A stretch of DNA of 64,000 nt. Origin: Glandiceps talaboti (taxonomy: Eukaryota > Hemichordata > Enteropneusta > Spengelidae). The first letter of the stretch is position 1; the number at the start of each line of letters is the position of its first letter. The notes beneath the pieces are model-generated. The model was not told where the DNA came from. It made no database searches and saw nothing but the letters and a program-made list of their open reading frames with translations. Below, piece by piece: positions 12,379 to 24,312 of this stretch. The position numbers were made by a program, and so were the translations under genes. The stretch covers positions 14,268,012 through 14,332,011 of the forward strand of contig NC_135564.1 of assembly GCF_964340395.1 (NCBI RefSeq). The letters are read 5' to 3'.

Positions 12379-12616
12379 CTATATAATTTATATATAATAT
12401 ATATACATTTCTTTTTTCTAAACTTTTTTTCTTATGTAGTACTACTAATTATGTACTCCTGTGTACTACTAACTATGTAATTGGTCAGTCCAGGGTGTTT
12501 GAAAGCTTGATTTTCCCCTCTGGTGGAATATAGAGGCTCGCTTGTTTGCTGCATAAGCCCAACTGGTGGAATATAGGAGCTACCCTTGTTGTAGAAGCTA
12601 ATAGGTGCCTGATGTC

Positions 12617-12652
12617 CCTTATTATTATTATTATTATTATTTATTTATTGGT
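12617..12652. repeat. (TTA)n microsatellite with TTTA tail
   Basis: ATTATTATTATT tract followed by TTTATTTATTGG. Similar tracts at 16950 and 47600 mark the 3' tails of inserted retroelement fragments, so this may be another minus-strand tail. Confidence 0.6.
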
Positions 12653-13183
12653 CCTCAAGGATATGTAGCATACCTTACCTCCTTGTTCTATACCTAACTG
12701 CCAGTTGGCCTTCCGGTAGGTTAACCCTTGAATTAATAACCTCTACTACAGAATCTATTGTAGCATCCCCTGTCAGTTAATGAACCTCCGTCGGTACAGA
12801 AGTTGATGTAGTGTAACTTATGTCGTTGACATTGTTGGTTTGTTGATGCTAGTAGTTGTTGTTGTTCGTGGTGCAATCATAACTGTATTGCATTTTTTGA
12901 ACAGACAGACATTGCAAAGAATAGCAATTACCAAATTATGGCTTGAAGTAGAAGGAAGAGACATAGCAATGTAGTAAAAATCAAATACATCATGTTATGT
13001 ATATTGAACACATTGAACAATGAACAGGAATACTGATAAATAACGTATGAAATACTAAACTGCGACGACGACAACAACAACAAAAACAACGGCGGCAGTG
13101 ACGACGACAACAACAACAACAACAAAAACAACAACAACGTCAATGATAAAACTTAATACTACTACATAACTAAAAATAATTAC

Positions 13184-13610
13184 CTGTCTCGTCGGGATCA
13201 CGCTGTGAGATGTCGTCATCAAAAGAAGTATCACTCTCTTCGATCGCGTTGGACCTAGAAGTGTCGAGGGTAATTGGAGGTGCTGTAGTTGGCCTATCTC
13301 TCAGTACTCGATCCATAAGATCCCCATATGGGAATGGTGAATATCCAGCTCCAGATTTCTTTTGCTTTTTTTTGTAAGCGTGATACCTCGATGTCAGGTT
13401 TTTTATTCTTGTCCAGCACTGAGATGCCGACCGAGCACCATCGCCTTCAACCTCTTTCAACTCATTAAATTCTGTTGCTATTCTTTTGTACACTTCGCTG
13501 TTTTGCTTCGTCCCCGTGAGGTGTGATTGAATGTGCTCATTTGACCATATTTCCAAAAGAGACATCGTGTCCTTATGCGACCATGTCACTCCTCTCACTG
13601 TCTGGGCCAT
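13184..13610 (-). CDS. Myb/SANT-like DNA-binding protein, first coding exon
   Basis: From ATG at 13608-13610 the frame reads MAQTVRGVTWSHKDTMSLLE, then IWSNEHIQSHL, YKRIATEFNEL, SASQCWTRIKNLTSRYHAYK and YSPFPYGDLMDRVL. This is the three-helix trihelix/Myb_DNA-bind_4 pattern, with the helix tryptophans at TWS, IWS and CWTRIKNL. A basic KKKQKKSG and an acidic SDTSFDDDIS follow, and the exon ends at a perfect donor CAG/GTAATT (13184/13183). The product would bind DNA in the nucleus. Such single-domain proteins are either host factors or the Myb-like accessory protein of Harbinger-type transposons; the exon does not decide. The upstream in-frame extension to 13748 is probably 5' untranslated. No stops or frameshifts. 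Confidence 0.68.
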
Positions 13611-13734
13611 CTGATGTGAAATCAAGGTCACGATACTGATACAAAATACTCCAAATCCTATTGTGTTGCCAACAAAAGATGTCGGCGCACAAAGTGTGAC
13701 CTCTAGGATAGTGCATGGGTGTAGGTCATGGCTT

Positions 13735-13860
13735 TTGAACCGAATCAAGTTGAATCAGTTCTAAGTCGGTTTTTGCTGTCCTAAACTACGACAAGTTAAA
13801 CCACCCCCCTGAGGTAGTTTCGAACCGGTTCAACTAAATCAGTTTAGAACCGATTTAAGG
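13735..13860. repeat. Pair of imperfect direct repeats
   Basis: TTGAACCGAATCAAGTTGAA with TCAGTTCTAAGTCGGTT at 13736-13777 recurs, diverged, as TTCGAACCGGTTCAACTAAA with TCAGTTTAGAACCGATTT at 13817-13857. It lies just between the Myb/SANT start and the end of the upstream gene. Confidence 0.5.
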
Positions 13861-14550
13861 GCATATGGGGACAGGAGAACTGAATTCGAAACAGGATCAG
13901 AATTTGTGTCGGGACAGGGTTTTAGTGTATTTAAATTATCGGCAAAGTGATGTTTGAAATCCAAAACTTCCTTCACTTCGATGGCTTGTGCGCCTGAATA
14001 GGAATTTTCAATAACATTCTTCAACTGTCCCATTGTTCTGGCTTCCTTTATGTGAAGCACCTGGGATATCCTACTGAAGAACTGGTGTATGTCTGAAATA
14101 AAATGTAAACTATGAATAATAAAATATCAATGAGATTGTGTCCTTTGTCAGTCTCCTGAATGTAGTCTGTAACAGGGACACAAGGTTCAGTGGCACTAAA
14201 AATTGCACTTTTTGACCCCAATGACCCATTATTATGCATGAATGAACCTGTTTAGAGTGTATCCTCAAAACAGTAGTTCCAAGCAACCTCAGAGCCTCAG
14301 AGGGTAATCTTCATGCCATCGACACTGACATGTGAAGTAGCACATAAAAGATTTAATGACTTTATTGCATCAATACAAATCTAACCTTTCATTTCTGGGT
14401 ATTTCTCACACATAGAATCATTTTTTTTAAATTTCAAAATGCACAACTATGATGATGCATTCATTTTAATTTTAACAATTTCACAACTTGACACCCAAGG
14501 TAATACACCCACCAAATCTCATGGCAATCAATCCTGCTGTACACACACGC

Positions 14551-14583
<33 letters not shown>

Positions 14584-17500
14584 CTGTTTGTTCCCTATAG
14601 CACTACTGACTTGGTTCAATTGTGTTAAAACAAAAAAACAACAACACACCAATGGTGTTATGGCACAAATTGTTTACCCACATGCTAATGTATGCTAAGT
14701 ATGAACATTTGGGTGTTGCTATGGGTGGGTGCGAACACATTGCCATAATCCTCTTTAAATATGGATTTTTCTTTTTCAATTTTGTTGTCAGTTTTACCAC
14801 AATCTGGATGAAAATTTCTTTTAAAACTAACAGATTTAAAATATTTTTGATGCAAAAATTACATTAGTTTTGCGAGTGAGCAATGAATCAATTTCACCTA
14901 GCAATAATTCAAATAAATCAAACCATGATCACAAGAGCACTTTTTACTTTTTTGTCCAATGAATGAATCACAATGGTAAATTACTTTTGTTTCCATACTT
15001 TCACATCTACACACTCATGTTCCATTCCAGGTAGCTTTAATCATTAAAGCTATAATTACTTTTCCCGGCCCACTTTACAGTGTTTACACACACACACACA
15101 CACGCGCGTGCACACATACGTTGCCATACCAATCACACTATTCAGCCTCATGCCTGTGCATGAATTATTTTGGGGTCAAAAATAATACCACCAATGGTTT
15201 GTAGCACAATTGGCATACCATACGTATACACTGTATGCCAAACTTTCTTTTAACTTAAAGGGGTACACAACTCTAGGAAATTCCTTAAGTGGTTTTCCCC
15301 AAAAACATTTCCAAACACTCTTTGCCAAAATTCAGATATGAAATGTATAACTTTTAATCAAACTTTCTTAAATTACAAATTGAAGAGCAGATATAAAATC
15401 AAGAAAAGATATTGTAACAACTATCAATTGAAAGGTCCACTATTTTTGTACATAACTTTAGAAATAACTAAGATTGAAATATAAAAAGTTGACAAACAAA
15501 CAGATTTATTCTTTTATTGACTACTGGACCTGTGGAAAGAGAAGAAAAAAAATTAATACAGTGACACACTTGTTAGTGAATAAATAATTTATAGATTTTT
15601 CACAGAATTTTTTTGTGAATCAATGTTGTGATGATTTAATTATCTCTAATTACACCTGAACAATTACACCTAAACATATTACACTGTTGTGTACTATTTG
15701 TCACCGTGAACCTTAAGTATGAAATTTGCTGCTTGAAGTCCAGTATTATTTTTCTTTTTCAATTCATTTTGCACTCCACAGTGAAACTCATGACACTGGT
15801 CAAATTTTAGTAATCTGCATTTTCTGCATGACTTTATTCATATTGTAGACATTCTAGTCAGCTGTATTAAATAAGAGAAAATAATCAATTTTGAACTAGT
15901 CCTTGGAAATTAACACACCTATTGACATCACATGCTTTATCTAATGACCCATTTAGTCTAGATAATGTCATACAGGGAAACAGGCAAGTGGTAACAAATT
16001 GTGTGGTTATATCAAGAATAAATTTATGTTTAAAGACTACTGAATTTATGTGTTAGATTTTACAATGCATACTAAGTTATCAAAATCTAGATTCCTTGTT
16101 ATTTGTAACTTGTGTAAGGTTTGAAAATCATGACATTTATTGTTTCATCTTAGAATTAATGTGATATTCTGCTTTAAAAAGCCGTAATGTTTGATCTAGG
16201 CATGAGTTTATTATAATGACACATATAGACATTTTCATTGATTTATGCATAAAGTGTATAGTCATACTTTTATTAATAATATTGAGAAATATTACCTGAT
16301 ATTCTTTGAAATATCATGTTGATTTGACATTCCTCTTTCAATTTAATAATGTCCATGTTTATTTTTTCAAATTCTTCTTGTGTCACTGGTTCGCCCAGGA
16401 AGCACACATCCCACAAGAGAAAAAAAAATAAATGTAATATTGAGGTCCATTTGAGCATATTAAAAGTACTATGAATATAGAATAAGTTGTTGCAAAGGTG
16501 AGAAAGAAGAACATGTACATTTGTTAGGGTTACTATAAAACTGGACGTGTACATGTACGATGAACAGTGCAGTGCTTCATCTACCAAACTCCACAACAAT
16601 AAACAGCTTGTTATTTTGGTAATAAATGTTGGATGTGTGTTAGGGGAATGTTAGACTTGCCCAAGTCTCTAGGCTAATTATTCCCACTCCTTAGGAAAAA
16701 TCTGAAAAAAATTCAGTCACGTATTGCAAGAGCCTACATTGTAACTACGAAAACTTTGAAAAAGACAAAAAAACCCAAACCATTTCTGGTCATAGAAATG
16801 GGAAAAGATATCGTATCAACACATAACAAATGAAAAAAAAAATTGACCAAGGGACTTCAGTGTACATTAAAATGTCAAGTCTTATTAAGTGTGTTTAAAA
16901 TTGTCAATATATTATACCAATACACATTCCCAAGACTGGGCTAGGGGAATATGTATTATTATTATTATTATTATTATTATTCTTTATTTCAGGCCAGCGG
17001 CCCATACAAATAAAAAGAAAAGAAAGCACTAAAATGTAACACTGAAATAAAAACCTTCCATAAAATAAAGTCTAAAAAGTACAAAAAGCACTAATAAAGA
17101 ATCGACCTAAAGTGTTTCCAAAAGTTAGAATGGAAATAGGAATCGGAATGTACACAACTGTAAATAACAGTATTCTTGCTGTCCATTAAACGTTTACAAA
17201 ATGTAAATAACAACTTACGTTGCAATGAAGTAAAATTGAGGATATTCCTAATTACAAAATTATGGTATTGGTATAATATATTGACAATTTTAACACACTT
17301 GATATAAGCCTTGACATTTTAATGTACATGTACACTGAAGTGCATTTGCATCATGTTCATATTTTGTCATAAATGTAGTCATCACTATAGCAACAGTAGA
17401 GTCCCACTCTGATGATGAACTAAGCTTTGCGCTGAATATTCTACCCATAACTGCAATTTTTTGTACAATGCTACTGTAAATACATTTACCAAGGCAAACC

Positions 17501-17734
17501 TGTCAGTTGGATACTATAATATTTTGTAACTATAACAATAATGGAATTCATCTTGAATGCATAATGAATGACTCCATTTAAACCCACTAGAAAAAATATA
17601 AACAATAAAGAACTACTTACTGGTAATTGATCAACTGACACTATTGCCCCCATTATCAAGCACGAATGTGCTAAATGATGGGGTTCATAGGTGTGTCTTA
17701 GATGAGGTGACAACAGTGTCAGGTTACTGAAGTA
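13839..17734 (-). CDS. Three exons of an unknown minus-strand gene
   Basis: Exon 17734-17621 (AATTTCAG acceptor, CCA/GTAAGT donor, 114 nt, phase 0) encodes YFSNLTLLSPHLRHTYEP then HHLAHSCLIMGAIVSVDQLP. Exon 16385-16296 (ACCAG acceptor, TCAG/GTAATA donor) encodes TQEEFEKINMDIIKLKEECQ then INMIFQRIS. Exon 14093-13839 (TTTATTTCAG acceptor) encodes IHQFFSRISQVLHIKEART, NVIENSYSGAQAIEVKE and a Pro-rich end to TAA at 13839. The last two exons join in phase (G/AC gives Asp). The first joins only if a small exon is missing in between. All three are clean. I do not recognise the family; the middle is coiled-coil-like. It could be a host gene; the Myb/SANT gene follows 230 bp downstream. Confidence 0.5.
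14538..14582. repeat. (CAGA)n microsatellite
   Basis: Perfect AGACAGACAGAC tract of about ten units. Confidence 0.9.
14870..16290. other. Intron-like AT-rich sequence
   Basis: Within the unknown gene described above. It contains a short CA/CG repeat near 15085-15110 and nothing else I can support. Confidence 0.35.
16855..17340 (-). mobile_element. Inverted-repeat-flanked insert with LINE-like tail
   Basis: Arms at 16855-16923 and 17265-17340 are inverted copies (left CTTCAGTGTACATTAAAATG ... ATTATACCAATAC; right is the reverse complement with small indels). Between them a (TAT)n tract followed by TCTTTATTTCAGGCCAGCGG looks like the A/T-rich 3' tail of a retroelement inserted in minus orientation. 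The whole sits in the intron between the exons at 16385 and 17621. Confidence 0.5.
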
Positions 17735-18144
17735 CTGAAATTAAAACATTAAATGTGGTTTAAGTTTAATTAAATAGTATTCTCTCTAGCTTTTCCAGCA
17801 AATCAATAATTAGATTAACTATTCAGACATCAAAACAACTGTATGACTGAACTAACTTGGAACTGAGTGCTAATACAGCAAAATCAGGCAATCGTTCTCA
17901 TACAAGTATAAGAAAACAACTTGCACTTTGTGTGCGATATAATCAATTTTCTCGGGTAAAACAGTTACATTTTCAGTTACTCAAAGCAAAGATCTATTAA
18001 TCTCAGAGATGGAGGTAAAGTTGCTAAAATTGTCTTCTTGGGATGCACTTAGCTAATGGGGGAACTGCAGAATTTGGAAAGTTATTGAAATACTAATAAT
18101 TTAGAAACGAAAACGTTACGCTTTTAGATAAATTGTAAGTAGTC

Positions 18145-18838
18145 TGGCTGTCTGTCTGTCTGTCTGTGTCATCATTTTCTTCTAAAAATCGGTTAGCTCA
18201 ATTGTAATGAAATTTGGGATATATAATCTTTAGGGTAATAGCTAGACCTGATTAGGTTTTGAGCCAGATCTGTTTATGTTTAATTAGAGAAATTTGCATA
18301 TTAATGAATTCAACTAATTATGCAATATCTTAAGACTGCATACTTCAATTTATTACTTCAATATAATTTAGTATATTCTTTAAACATAACATACATTTGT
18401 CCTATAAAATTCGTTGATGTATCTTACAGCGTTAATGAATAATTTGTATATTTAATTATTTTTGGTAACTAGGCTATATCTTACGAATACATACTTCAAA
18501 TTCAACATAATTTAGTACATACGTTAACCATAAGAAAACATATGTCCTGTCAAGTTTGTTGATGCACTGTACAGTGTTAATGAATAATTTGCATAATTAA
18601 TGATTTTCGGTAATTAGGCTATATCTTACAACTGCATACTTCAATTTCAATACAATTCAGTACATACATTAACCATAACAAATTGTGTATGTCCTATAAA
18701 GTTAGTAGATGTACCTTACAGTGTTATTGAATAATTTGCATAATTAAAGCCTGTTACCATAGTTTTTTAGTTTAATGAGTTATTTGCATAATTAGTGATT
18801 CCCTTACGAGAGGCATTCAGTTTAAATCTGGTTTTACT
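18145..18838. repeat. Dispersed repeat, long form, with about 148-bp internal tandem units
   Basis: It shares both ends with the element at 7828-7995. The interior holds about three tandem units (near 18325, 18475 and 18620) each containing GCATACTTCAATTT, TAGTACATACGTTAACCATA, TATGTCCTATAAAGTT, CAGTGTTAATGAATAATTTG and TAATTAGGCTATATCTTAC. It begins with (TGTC)n. Confidence 0.75.
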
Positions 18839-18844
18839 CTTTCT

Positions 18845-19290
18845 TCATTGACTGTGTCATCCCACAGAATTTCTCATTTTCCACAGGACCAACAGAAACC
18901 ATAATCCTTGGACAGGGGTGGAAAATCAATATTATGAAACAAAAGCTTGTTCCCACAGCCTCCACACCCAACATACTCTTTTCCAGTGGAAAGCTAAAGC
19001 TTCATTAGTTGGCATCATGTCAGTTTCAAAACTTGTTTTTCCCCAGCTCTTTTCTCTGATGTAATTTAGCCAAACTTTGTGGTTAGTTTTATGGCTAAAA
19101 TTGTCATCTTTGATTTTGTTGTATAACTCTTGTGGACTTTGTTCTACAAATATAGAAAAACACTTCTTAAAATACAAAACTCCTATGAGGCAGTAAAATG
19201 ACAGTAACCCTTCCTCGCTATCCACATCTGTATTACTTAGATTACCAGCCTGAGGGTAATTGTCATCTCCAGAGATAAATTCAGCATGCT
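18845..19290 (-). pseudogene. Transposon-associated C-terminal domain fragment
   Basis: After a TTTTGCCAG acceptor (19291) the frame reads HAEFISGDDNYPQAG and EEGLLSFYCLIGVLYFKKC, then NHKVWLNYIREKSWG and PTNEALAFHWKRVCWVWRLW. The PTxxAL...H..R...W..W series is a pattern I associate with the C-terminal part of uncharacterised transposon-linked proteins of invertebrates. A TAA follows at 18932; after a frame change the sequence continues DFPPLSKDYGFCWSCGK, so this copy is broken. It abuts the repeat at 18838. The family name is uncertain. Confidence 0.4.
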
Positions 19291-19545
19291 GGCAAAAGTA
19301 ATATACAGTGTTACTTTCCCAAAATTTGTGAAAAATGATGTATAATCACACCCACTCAAATTGTATATACAGTCTGCAAACATTTATTGAGATGTGATCT
19401 GTCTATAGACGCCAGATCAGAGTCTCTCTTTAGCATGACACTAAGTGTATTTATTGATAAGTAGCTGGGCTCACTAGCCTTCATTGAAATTTGTAAAAAT
19501 ATCTCTGGAAGTACTGTCGATTGCAAATGACTGGTCCAATCGAGA

Positions 19546-19560
19546 AGGGGGGGGGGGGGG
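19546..19560. repeat. Poly(G) tract
   Basis: GAAGGGGGGGGGGGGGGAAC; one of several long G or C runs in this window. Confidence 0.9.
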
Positions 19561-19779
19561 AACATGATATATGTTGTTGTCTAGGGGAAGAGATCAATAT
19601 CCTTTTGGAACGGGTTCCAAGTGCATGTAACCATACTCAGCTGTCACTGGTTTGTATACCATAGACCAAATATTTGTAGTGCGAGTTAATTATGGAAAGT
19701 AAGAGTGTAACTGCTGTCCACGTCAACTTTAAAAGAATAAAACATGAAATAGTAATAATACTCGACAATACAGAGCACA

Positions 19780-19914
19780 GATGCTGATGTCATAAAATCT
19801 TGCCCTTAGTGTTTCCTTGGTGGTGATTTCTTCCGCTGTTAGTTTGTCAACTATCGCTGATGGAATTCCTGCTTCCTTGCACCAATCGGTGAATTCGTCG
19901 TGTTGTTCTGTCAT
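19780..19914 (-). CDS. Possible first coding exon of an unknown protein
   Basis: From ATG at 19912-19914 it reads MTEQHDEFTDWCKEAGIP, then SAIVDKLTAEEITTKETLRA. A short helical N-terminal module of this sort (a tryptophan helix, then a SAM-like IVxxLxxExI) is common at the start of invertebrate transposon-linked proteins. No clear donor was found; a GC-type donor after ACACTAAGG is possible. It may be the start of the gene whose decayed end is at 18.8-19.3 kb. Confidence 0.3.
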
Positions 19915-19924
19915 GCCTTTGCGT

Positions 19925-21010
19925 TTTACTGTTGGTTTTTGTTATTTAGATCTGATTGTCTGCTAACAATATTGTATTGCTTGCAAACTGTTCAATAATG
20001 GCGCGAGTACATGCTATCCTCGTTCCACCCCCCTTTAAACGTCAATAAAACTAGTGTTATTGTCTACGTAACAAAGTTTAAAGTAAATTGGCATACGGAT
20101 GAAAGATATGATACAGGTAAGGGCTGAGCATGTTTATATAGTGATGGAAGCAGGAAGGTGATATGTTGGAATATTTTTAAGTGGCAACTGAGAACCATGG
20201 CTAGTGATTTAAACTTTGAGTTACCACATAGACCAAATATTTGTAGCAAGAGGTAACAACATCCATATGCTAACTTTAAAATGAACAAAACACAAAATAG
20301 AAAATAAAAAAAACAAGTGCAAATAATCAGAAATTGTATAATTTTATGAAGTTTGAAGGTTACTAGCCAATTTGAAATGGAAAATCTTGAAGCTGGAGAT
20401 TGTTTTTAATGTATGCATAGTGGTTAGTATTCAAGTGGTATACTATATCATGAGACTTGTGAGTGAAGTACAAATGTATGAAGTGTTACGGTTTGGTCAG
20501 GTTGAGTGTGTGTTGGTTGGAATTTTCACTTTGGTGATGACGTTGCCATTGGTTTGGTATGTGATACTGTAGTCTGTCAATTGTGGAGTTAAAATCTTCT
20601 TGTAACTGAATGTCAGTACGTGTTTTTATGTCGATTTGAAGACATAACTGTTACAGTGTCAACGTCTAAAATGATATCACAACAGGTAACACCAAAGTAA
20701 AGCAGTCTTTCTCTGTGTGCTACACTTGTTTATAGCATTCATATCAAGTGTACAAATATACTGTTTCAATTGGTTTATGTACAAGCCTGGCATGTGGTCT
20801 TTGTATAGTGGTCAATTAGCAAATGAAATATACTTTTACACTTGATATGGATGCTATAAATGAATTTGGAAAATGCTTAAAAGAAAATGTTTTACCTTTA
20901 ATAATTTAAAAACATTCAGAAAACGCTTTACTTTGATGTTATGGGTTGTAATTCAACACCTTGCTCGCATACTTTATTGAAGGCTAGAGTTTGCTTTTCT
21001 CCCTTTTGCA
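19925..21010. other. No recognisable gene
   Basis: AT-rich, with short ORFs only (20064-20288 minus, 20372-20572 plus). No motif seen. Confidence 0.35.
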
Positions 21011-21020
21011 AATCTAGAAG

Positions 21021-21266
21021 TTAGCATTCTCCAGTTGTAGAAACCATGAAGTAAAGGATCAGTGACATGTGAAATACTTCTTCCATTGTCCCTTTCCTTG
21101 GTTCATGGTAGATTGGAGTATGAACTTCCTCCTCAGATGATGAATTGAATTGCGGCAACTCAGTAAGTGGGTGAGATGAATGGTCTTGCAACTTTTGAAG
21201 GTTCTTTTGTCTTTGTCTTCTAACTTTGCTACATCTCTTTACGGATGCTGAGTTTCTTTTCGCCAT
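21021..21266 (-). CDS. Short basic ORF of unknown function
   Basis: ATG at 21264 starts MAKRNSASVKRCSKVRRQRQ, a strongly basic N-terminus, followed by LTELPQFNSSSEEEVHTP. It lies just before the truncated BEN copy on the same strand. It could be a real exon or chance; no domain was recognised. Confidence 0.25.
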   Translation of the reverse strand: MAKRNSASVKRCSKVRRQRQKNLQKLQDHSSHPLTELPQFNSSSEEEVHTPIYHEPRKGTMEEVFHMSLILYFMVSTTGEC

Positions 21267-21659
21267 ACTGTGGTAGGTCTACAGATGATAACCAAGTTTA
21301 ATAGCATGTACAAGCAGTTTCACTTTCACTTCACTGTTCGGCATTCGATAGGTAAAGACCTAGAGTGTCCGGTTCAGTTTGGTTTTGAGATTCGTCTCTG
21401 GCCATGGCAGTCTCTGATGCATTCTGGGTTTCTTGTAGTGTGCCACGGCAGTTGCAGGAGCAAGGTTTGTCTTTCCTCCCCATCACATCTACTAATTTCT
21501 CGAAGAAGGAGTTCATGAAACTAATAAATTCTCCTCCCCTGGGAGTTGAATTGCAGTGACGCCTAGTGTGTAAAGAAAATGGTGTACTGTGATAGGGAGT
21601 TGATGTTGTTAGAGCTCGAGGAGGGGTTAAAGTAGTATTGTTTGCTGGGGTTGTGTTAC

Positions 21660-22790
21660 ATGGTGCCGGCAGAGCGTTAACGATTGATGTTGAGGGTAGG
21701 ATGGACGGAGGGGTGCATGGTAATGCATTGTTACATGGTGCTGGCATAGCGGTTGAGAGTAGGATGGACGGAGAGGTGCATGGTAGTGCATGGTAATGCA
21801 TTGTTACATGGTGCTGGCATAGCGGTTGAGAGTAGGATGGACGGAGAGGTGCATGGTAGTGCATGGTAATGCATTGTTACATGGTGCTGGCATAGCGGTT
21901 GAGGGTAGGATGGACGGAGGGGAGCATGGCAATGCATTGTTACATGGTACTGGCATATCGGTTGAGGGTAGGATGGACGGAGGGGTGCATGGCAATGCAT
22001 TGTTACATGCTGCTGGCATAGCGGTTGAGGGTAGGATGGACGGAGGGGTGCATGGCAATGCATTGTTACATGGTACTGGCATATCGGTTGAGGGTAGGGA
22101 GGACGGAGGGGTGCATGGCAATGCATTGTTACATGGTACTGGCATATCGGTTGAGGGTAGGGTGGACGGAGGGGTGCATGGTAATGCATTGTTACATGCT
22201 GCTGGAATAGTGGTTGAGGGTAGGATGGACGGAGGGGTGCATGGCAATGCATTGTTACATGGTACTGGCATATCGGTTGAGGGTAGGATGGACTGAGGGG
22301 TGCATGGCAATGCATTGTTACATGGTACTGGCATATCGGTTGAGGGTAGGGTGGACGGAGGGGTGCATGGTAATGCATTGTTACATGCTGCTGGAATAGT
22401 GGTTGAGGGTAGGATGGACGGAGGGGTGCATGGCAATGCATTGTTACATGGTACTGGCATATCGGTTGAGGGTAGGGTGGACGGAGGGGTGCATGGTAAT
22501 GCATTGTTACATGCTGCTGGAATAGTGGTTGAGGGTAGGATGGACGGAGGGGTGCATGGCAATGCATTGTTACATGGTACTGGCATATCGGTTGAGGGTA
22601 GGATGGACGGAGGGGTGCATGGCAATGCATTGTTACATGCTGCTGGAATAGTTGATATTGAGGGTAGGATGGACGGAGGGGTGCATGGTAATGCATTGTT
22701 ACATGCTGCTGGAATAGATGATGTTGAGGGTAGGATGGATGGAGAGGTGCATGGTAATGCATCGTTACATGGTACTAGCATAGTTTTTGA
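21660..22790. repeat. 63-bp coding minisatellite, array A1
   Basis: About 18 units of TTGAGGGTAGGATGGACGGA with GGGGTGCATGGCAATGCATT and GTTACATGGTACTGGCATATCGG. Two main subtypes alternate (GTACTGGCATATCGG and GCTGCTGGAATAGTGG), giving a higher-order pattern; left-end units carry short insertions (GCATGGTAGT). Unit length is a multiple of three, so frames stay open on both strands (for example PCNNALPCTPPSILPST on minus and EGRMDGGVHGNALLH on plus). Confidence 0.9.
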
Positions 22791-23204
22791 TGTTGAGGGA
22801 AGAATTGGTGACGATGAAATGGAGGTTTGAGTCGTAACTTTTAATGTTTCTGATTCAGATGTTGATACTTCTGGTTTTTTTTAGATGTTGCCACTATTCA
22901 AATTCAATATCCTTGCAGATTTGTCTTAACCTTGGTTTAATGATAGGGAACACTATGTTGTCACTTCCTGAATCAGCACATTCTAAATTTTCACTGTCAG
23001 AGACATAGGACTCATTATAGGCCTAATTATCAGAATCACTATTGTTGTAATTACAACCACCATATCTTGGCCTACCTGAACTGACGAAGTTTGGCTTCAA
23101 GCTGTTACAACCGTTTGTAGGATTTGTATGTGATGTTGTGTCATACATGTATTGCAATCTTCCTTTGATATTGATTTATTTGGTGATGATGGGCTTAATG
23201 GTTT

Positions 23205-23655
23205 ATGTTGTCTGGGTCGTAAAGTAGATTTTGCAGGCATTCTTTCAGATGATGAATGTTTACGTGGACTGCGTCATAAAGTAGATTTTGCAGGCATTCT
23301 TTCAGATGTGAATGTTTACGTGGACTGCGTCATAAAGTAGATTTTGCAGGCATTCTTTCAGATGATGAATGTTTACGTGGACTGCGTCATAAAGTAGATT
23401 TGCAGGCATTCTTTCAGATGATGAATGTTTACGTGGACTGCGTTGTAAAGTAGATTTTGCATGCATTCTTTCAGCTGATGAATGTTTACGTGGACTGTGT
23501 CGTAAAGTAGATTTTGCAGGCATTCTTTCAGATGTGAATGTTTATGTGGACTGCGTCATAAAGTAGATTTTGCAGGCATTCTTTCAGATGTGAATGTTTG
23601 CATGGACTGCGTCTGCGTCGTAAAGTAGATTTGCAGGCACTCTTTCAGGTGATAA
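23205..23655. repeat. About 57-bp minisatellite, array A2
   Basis: About eight units of AAAGTAGATTTTGCAGGCAT, TCTTTCAGATGATGAATGTT and TACGTGGACTGCGTCAT. Unit lengths vary (54-60 bp), so frames rotate from unit to unit. Confidence 0.88.
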
Positions 23656-23959
23656 CAGTATTCAAATATCCTCATCGGTAAGATAATTGGGGTCTGAATA
23701 TTCATCTGACAAAGAGGTATTAAAATCTTCCTCCACCTGAGGATGATTTAGGATTGGAGGATGAGTTGAAGTGTGTTCGAAATTTTCCACTAATTTACCG
23801 AACATTATTGTCATATCTGTCACAGTTTTGATAAGCACATCAAAGTTTCTTGATGAATTTTCTGTCTCGCCAAAATGTTCCTTTGCATGTTTATGATAAC
23901 CAGGCTATTCATGTGCCTGACAGGTGTTGATTGGTGTGCATTTCCCCATCCAGTACATG

Positions 23960-24312
23960 CAGTAACAGCAACGGTGCTATTGTTAGCCTGATCTGTAACC
24001 GCAACTTCGGTGCTGTTGTTGGCCTGATCTGTAACCGCAACTTCGGTGCTATTGTTGGCCTGATCTGTAACTGCAACTTCAGTGCTATTGTTAGCCTGAT
24101 CTGTAACCGCAACTTCAGTGCTATTGTTGGCCTGATCTGTAACCGCAACTTCAGTGCTATTGTTGGCCTGATCTGTAACCACAACTTTGGTGCTATTGCT
24201 AGCCTGATCTGTAACCGCAACTTCAGTGCTATTGTTGGCCTGATCTGTAACCACAACTTTGGTGCTATTGCTAGCCTGATCTGTAACCGCAACTTCTGTG
24301 CTATTGTACCTT
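23960..24312. repeat. 36-bp coding minisatellite, array A3
   Basis: Nine to ten units of GCCTGATCTGTAACCGCAAC TTCGGTGCTATTGTTG. On the minus strand each unit encodes NSTEVAVTDQAN. The constant length keeps the frame. Confidence 0.9.

Noticed and set aside
12928-13143. Leu/Ser-rich 71-codon ORF resembling a signal peptide
   Set aside because: It is the translation of a GAC/AAC trinucleotide repeat.
21826-22830. Plus-strand ORFs of 156 and 176 codons in the 63-bp array
   Set aside because: They are antisense to the BEN gene and open only because the repeat lacks stops; no unique flanking coding sequence joins them.
23960-24312. CRISPR-like regular 36-bp repeats
   Set aside because: Units are contiguous with no spacers, and they encode a 12-residue peptide repeat in a eukaryotic gene.
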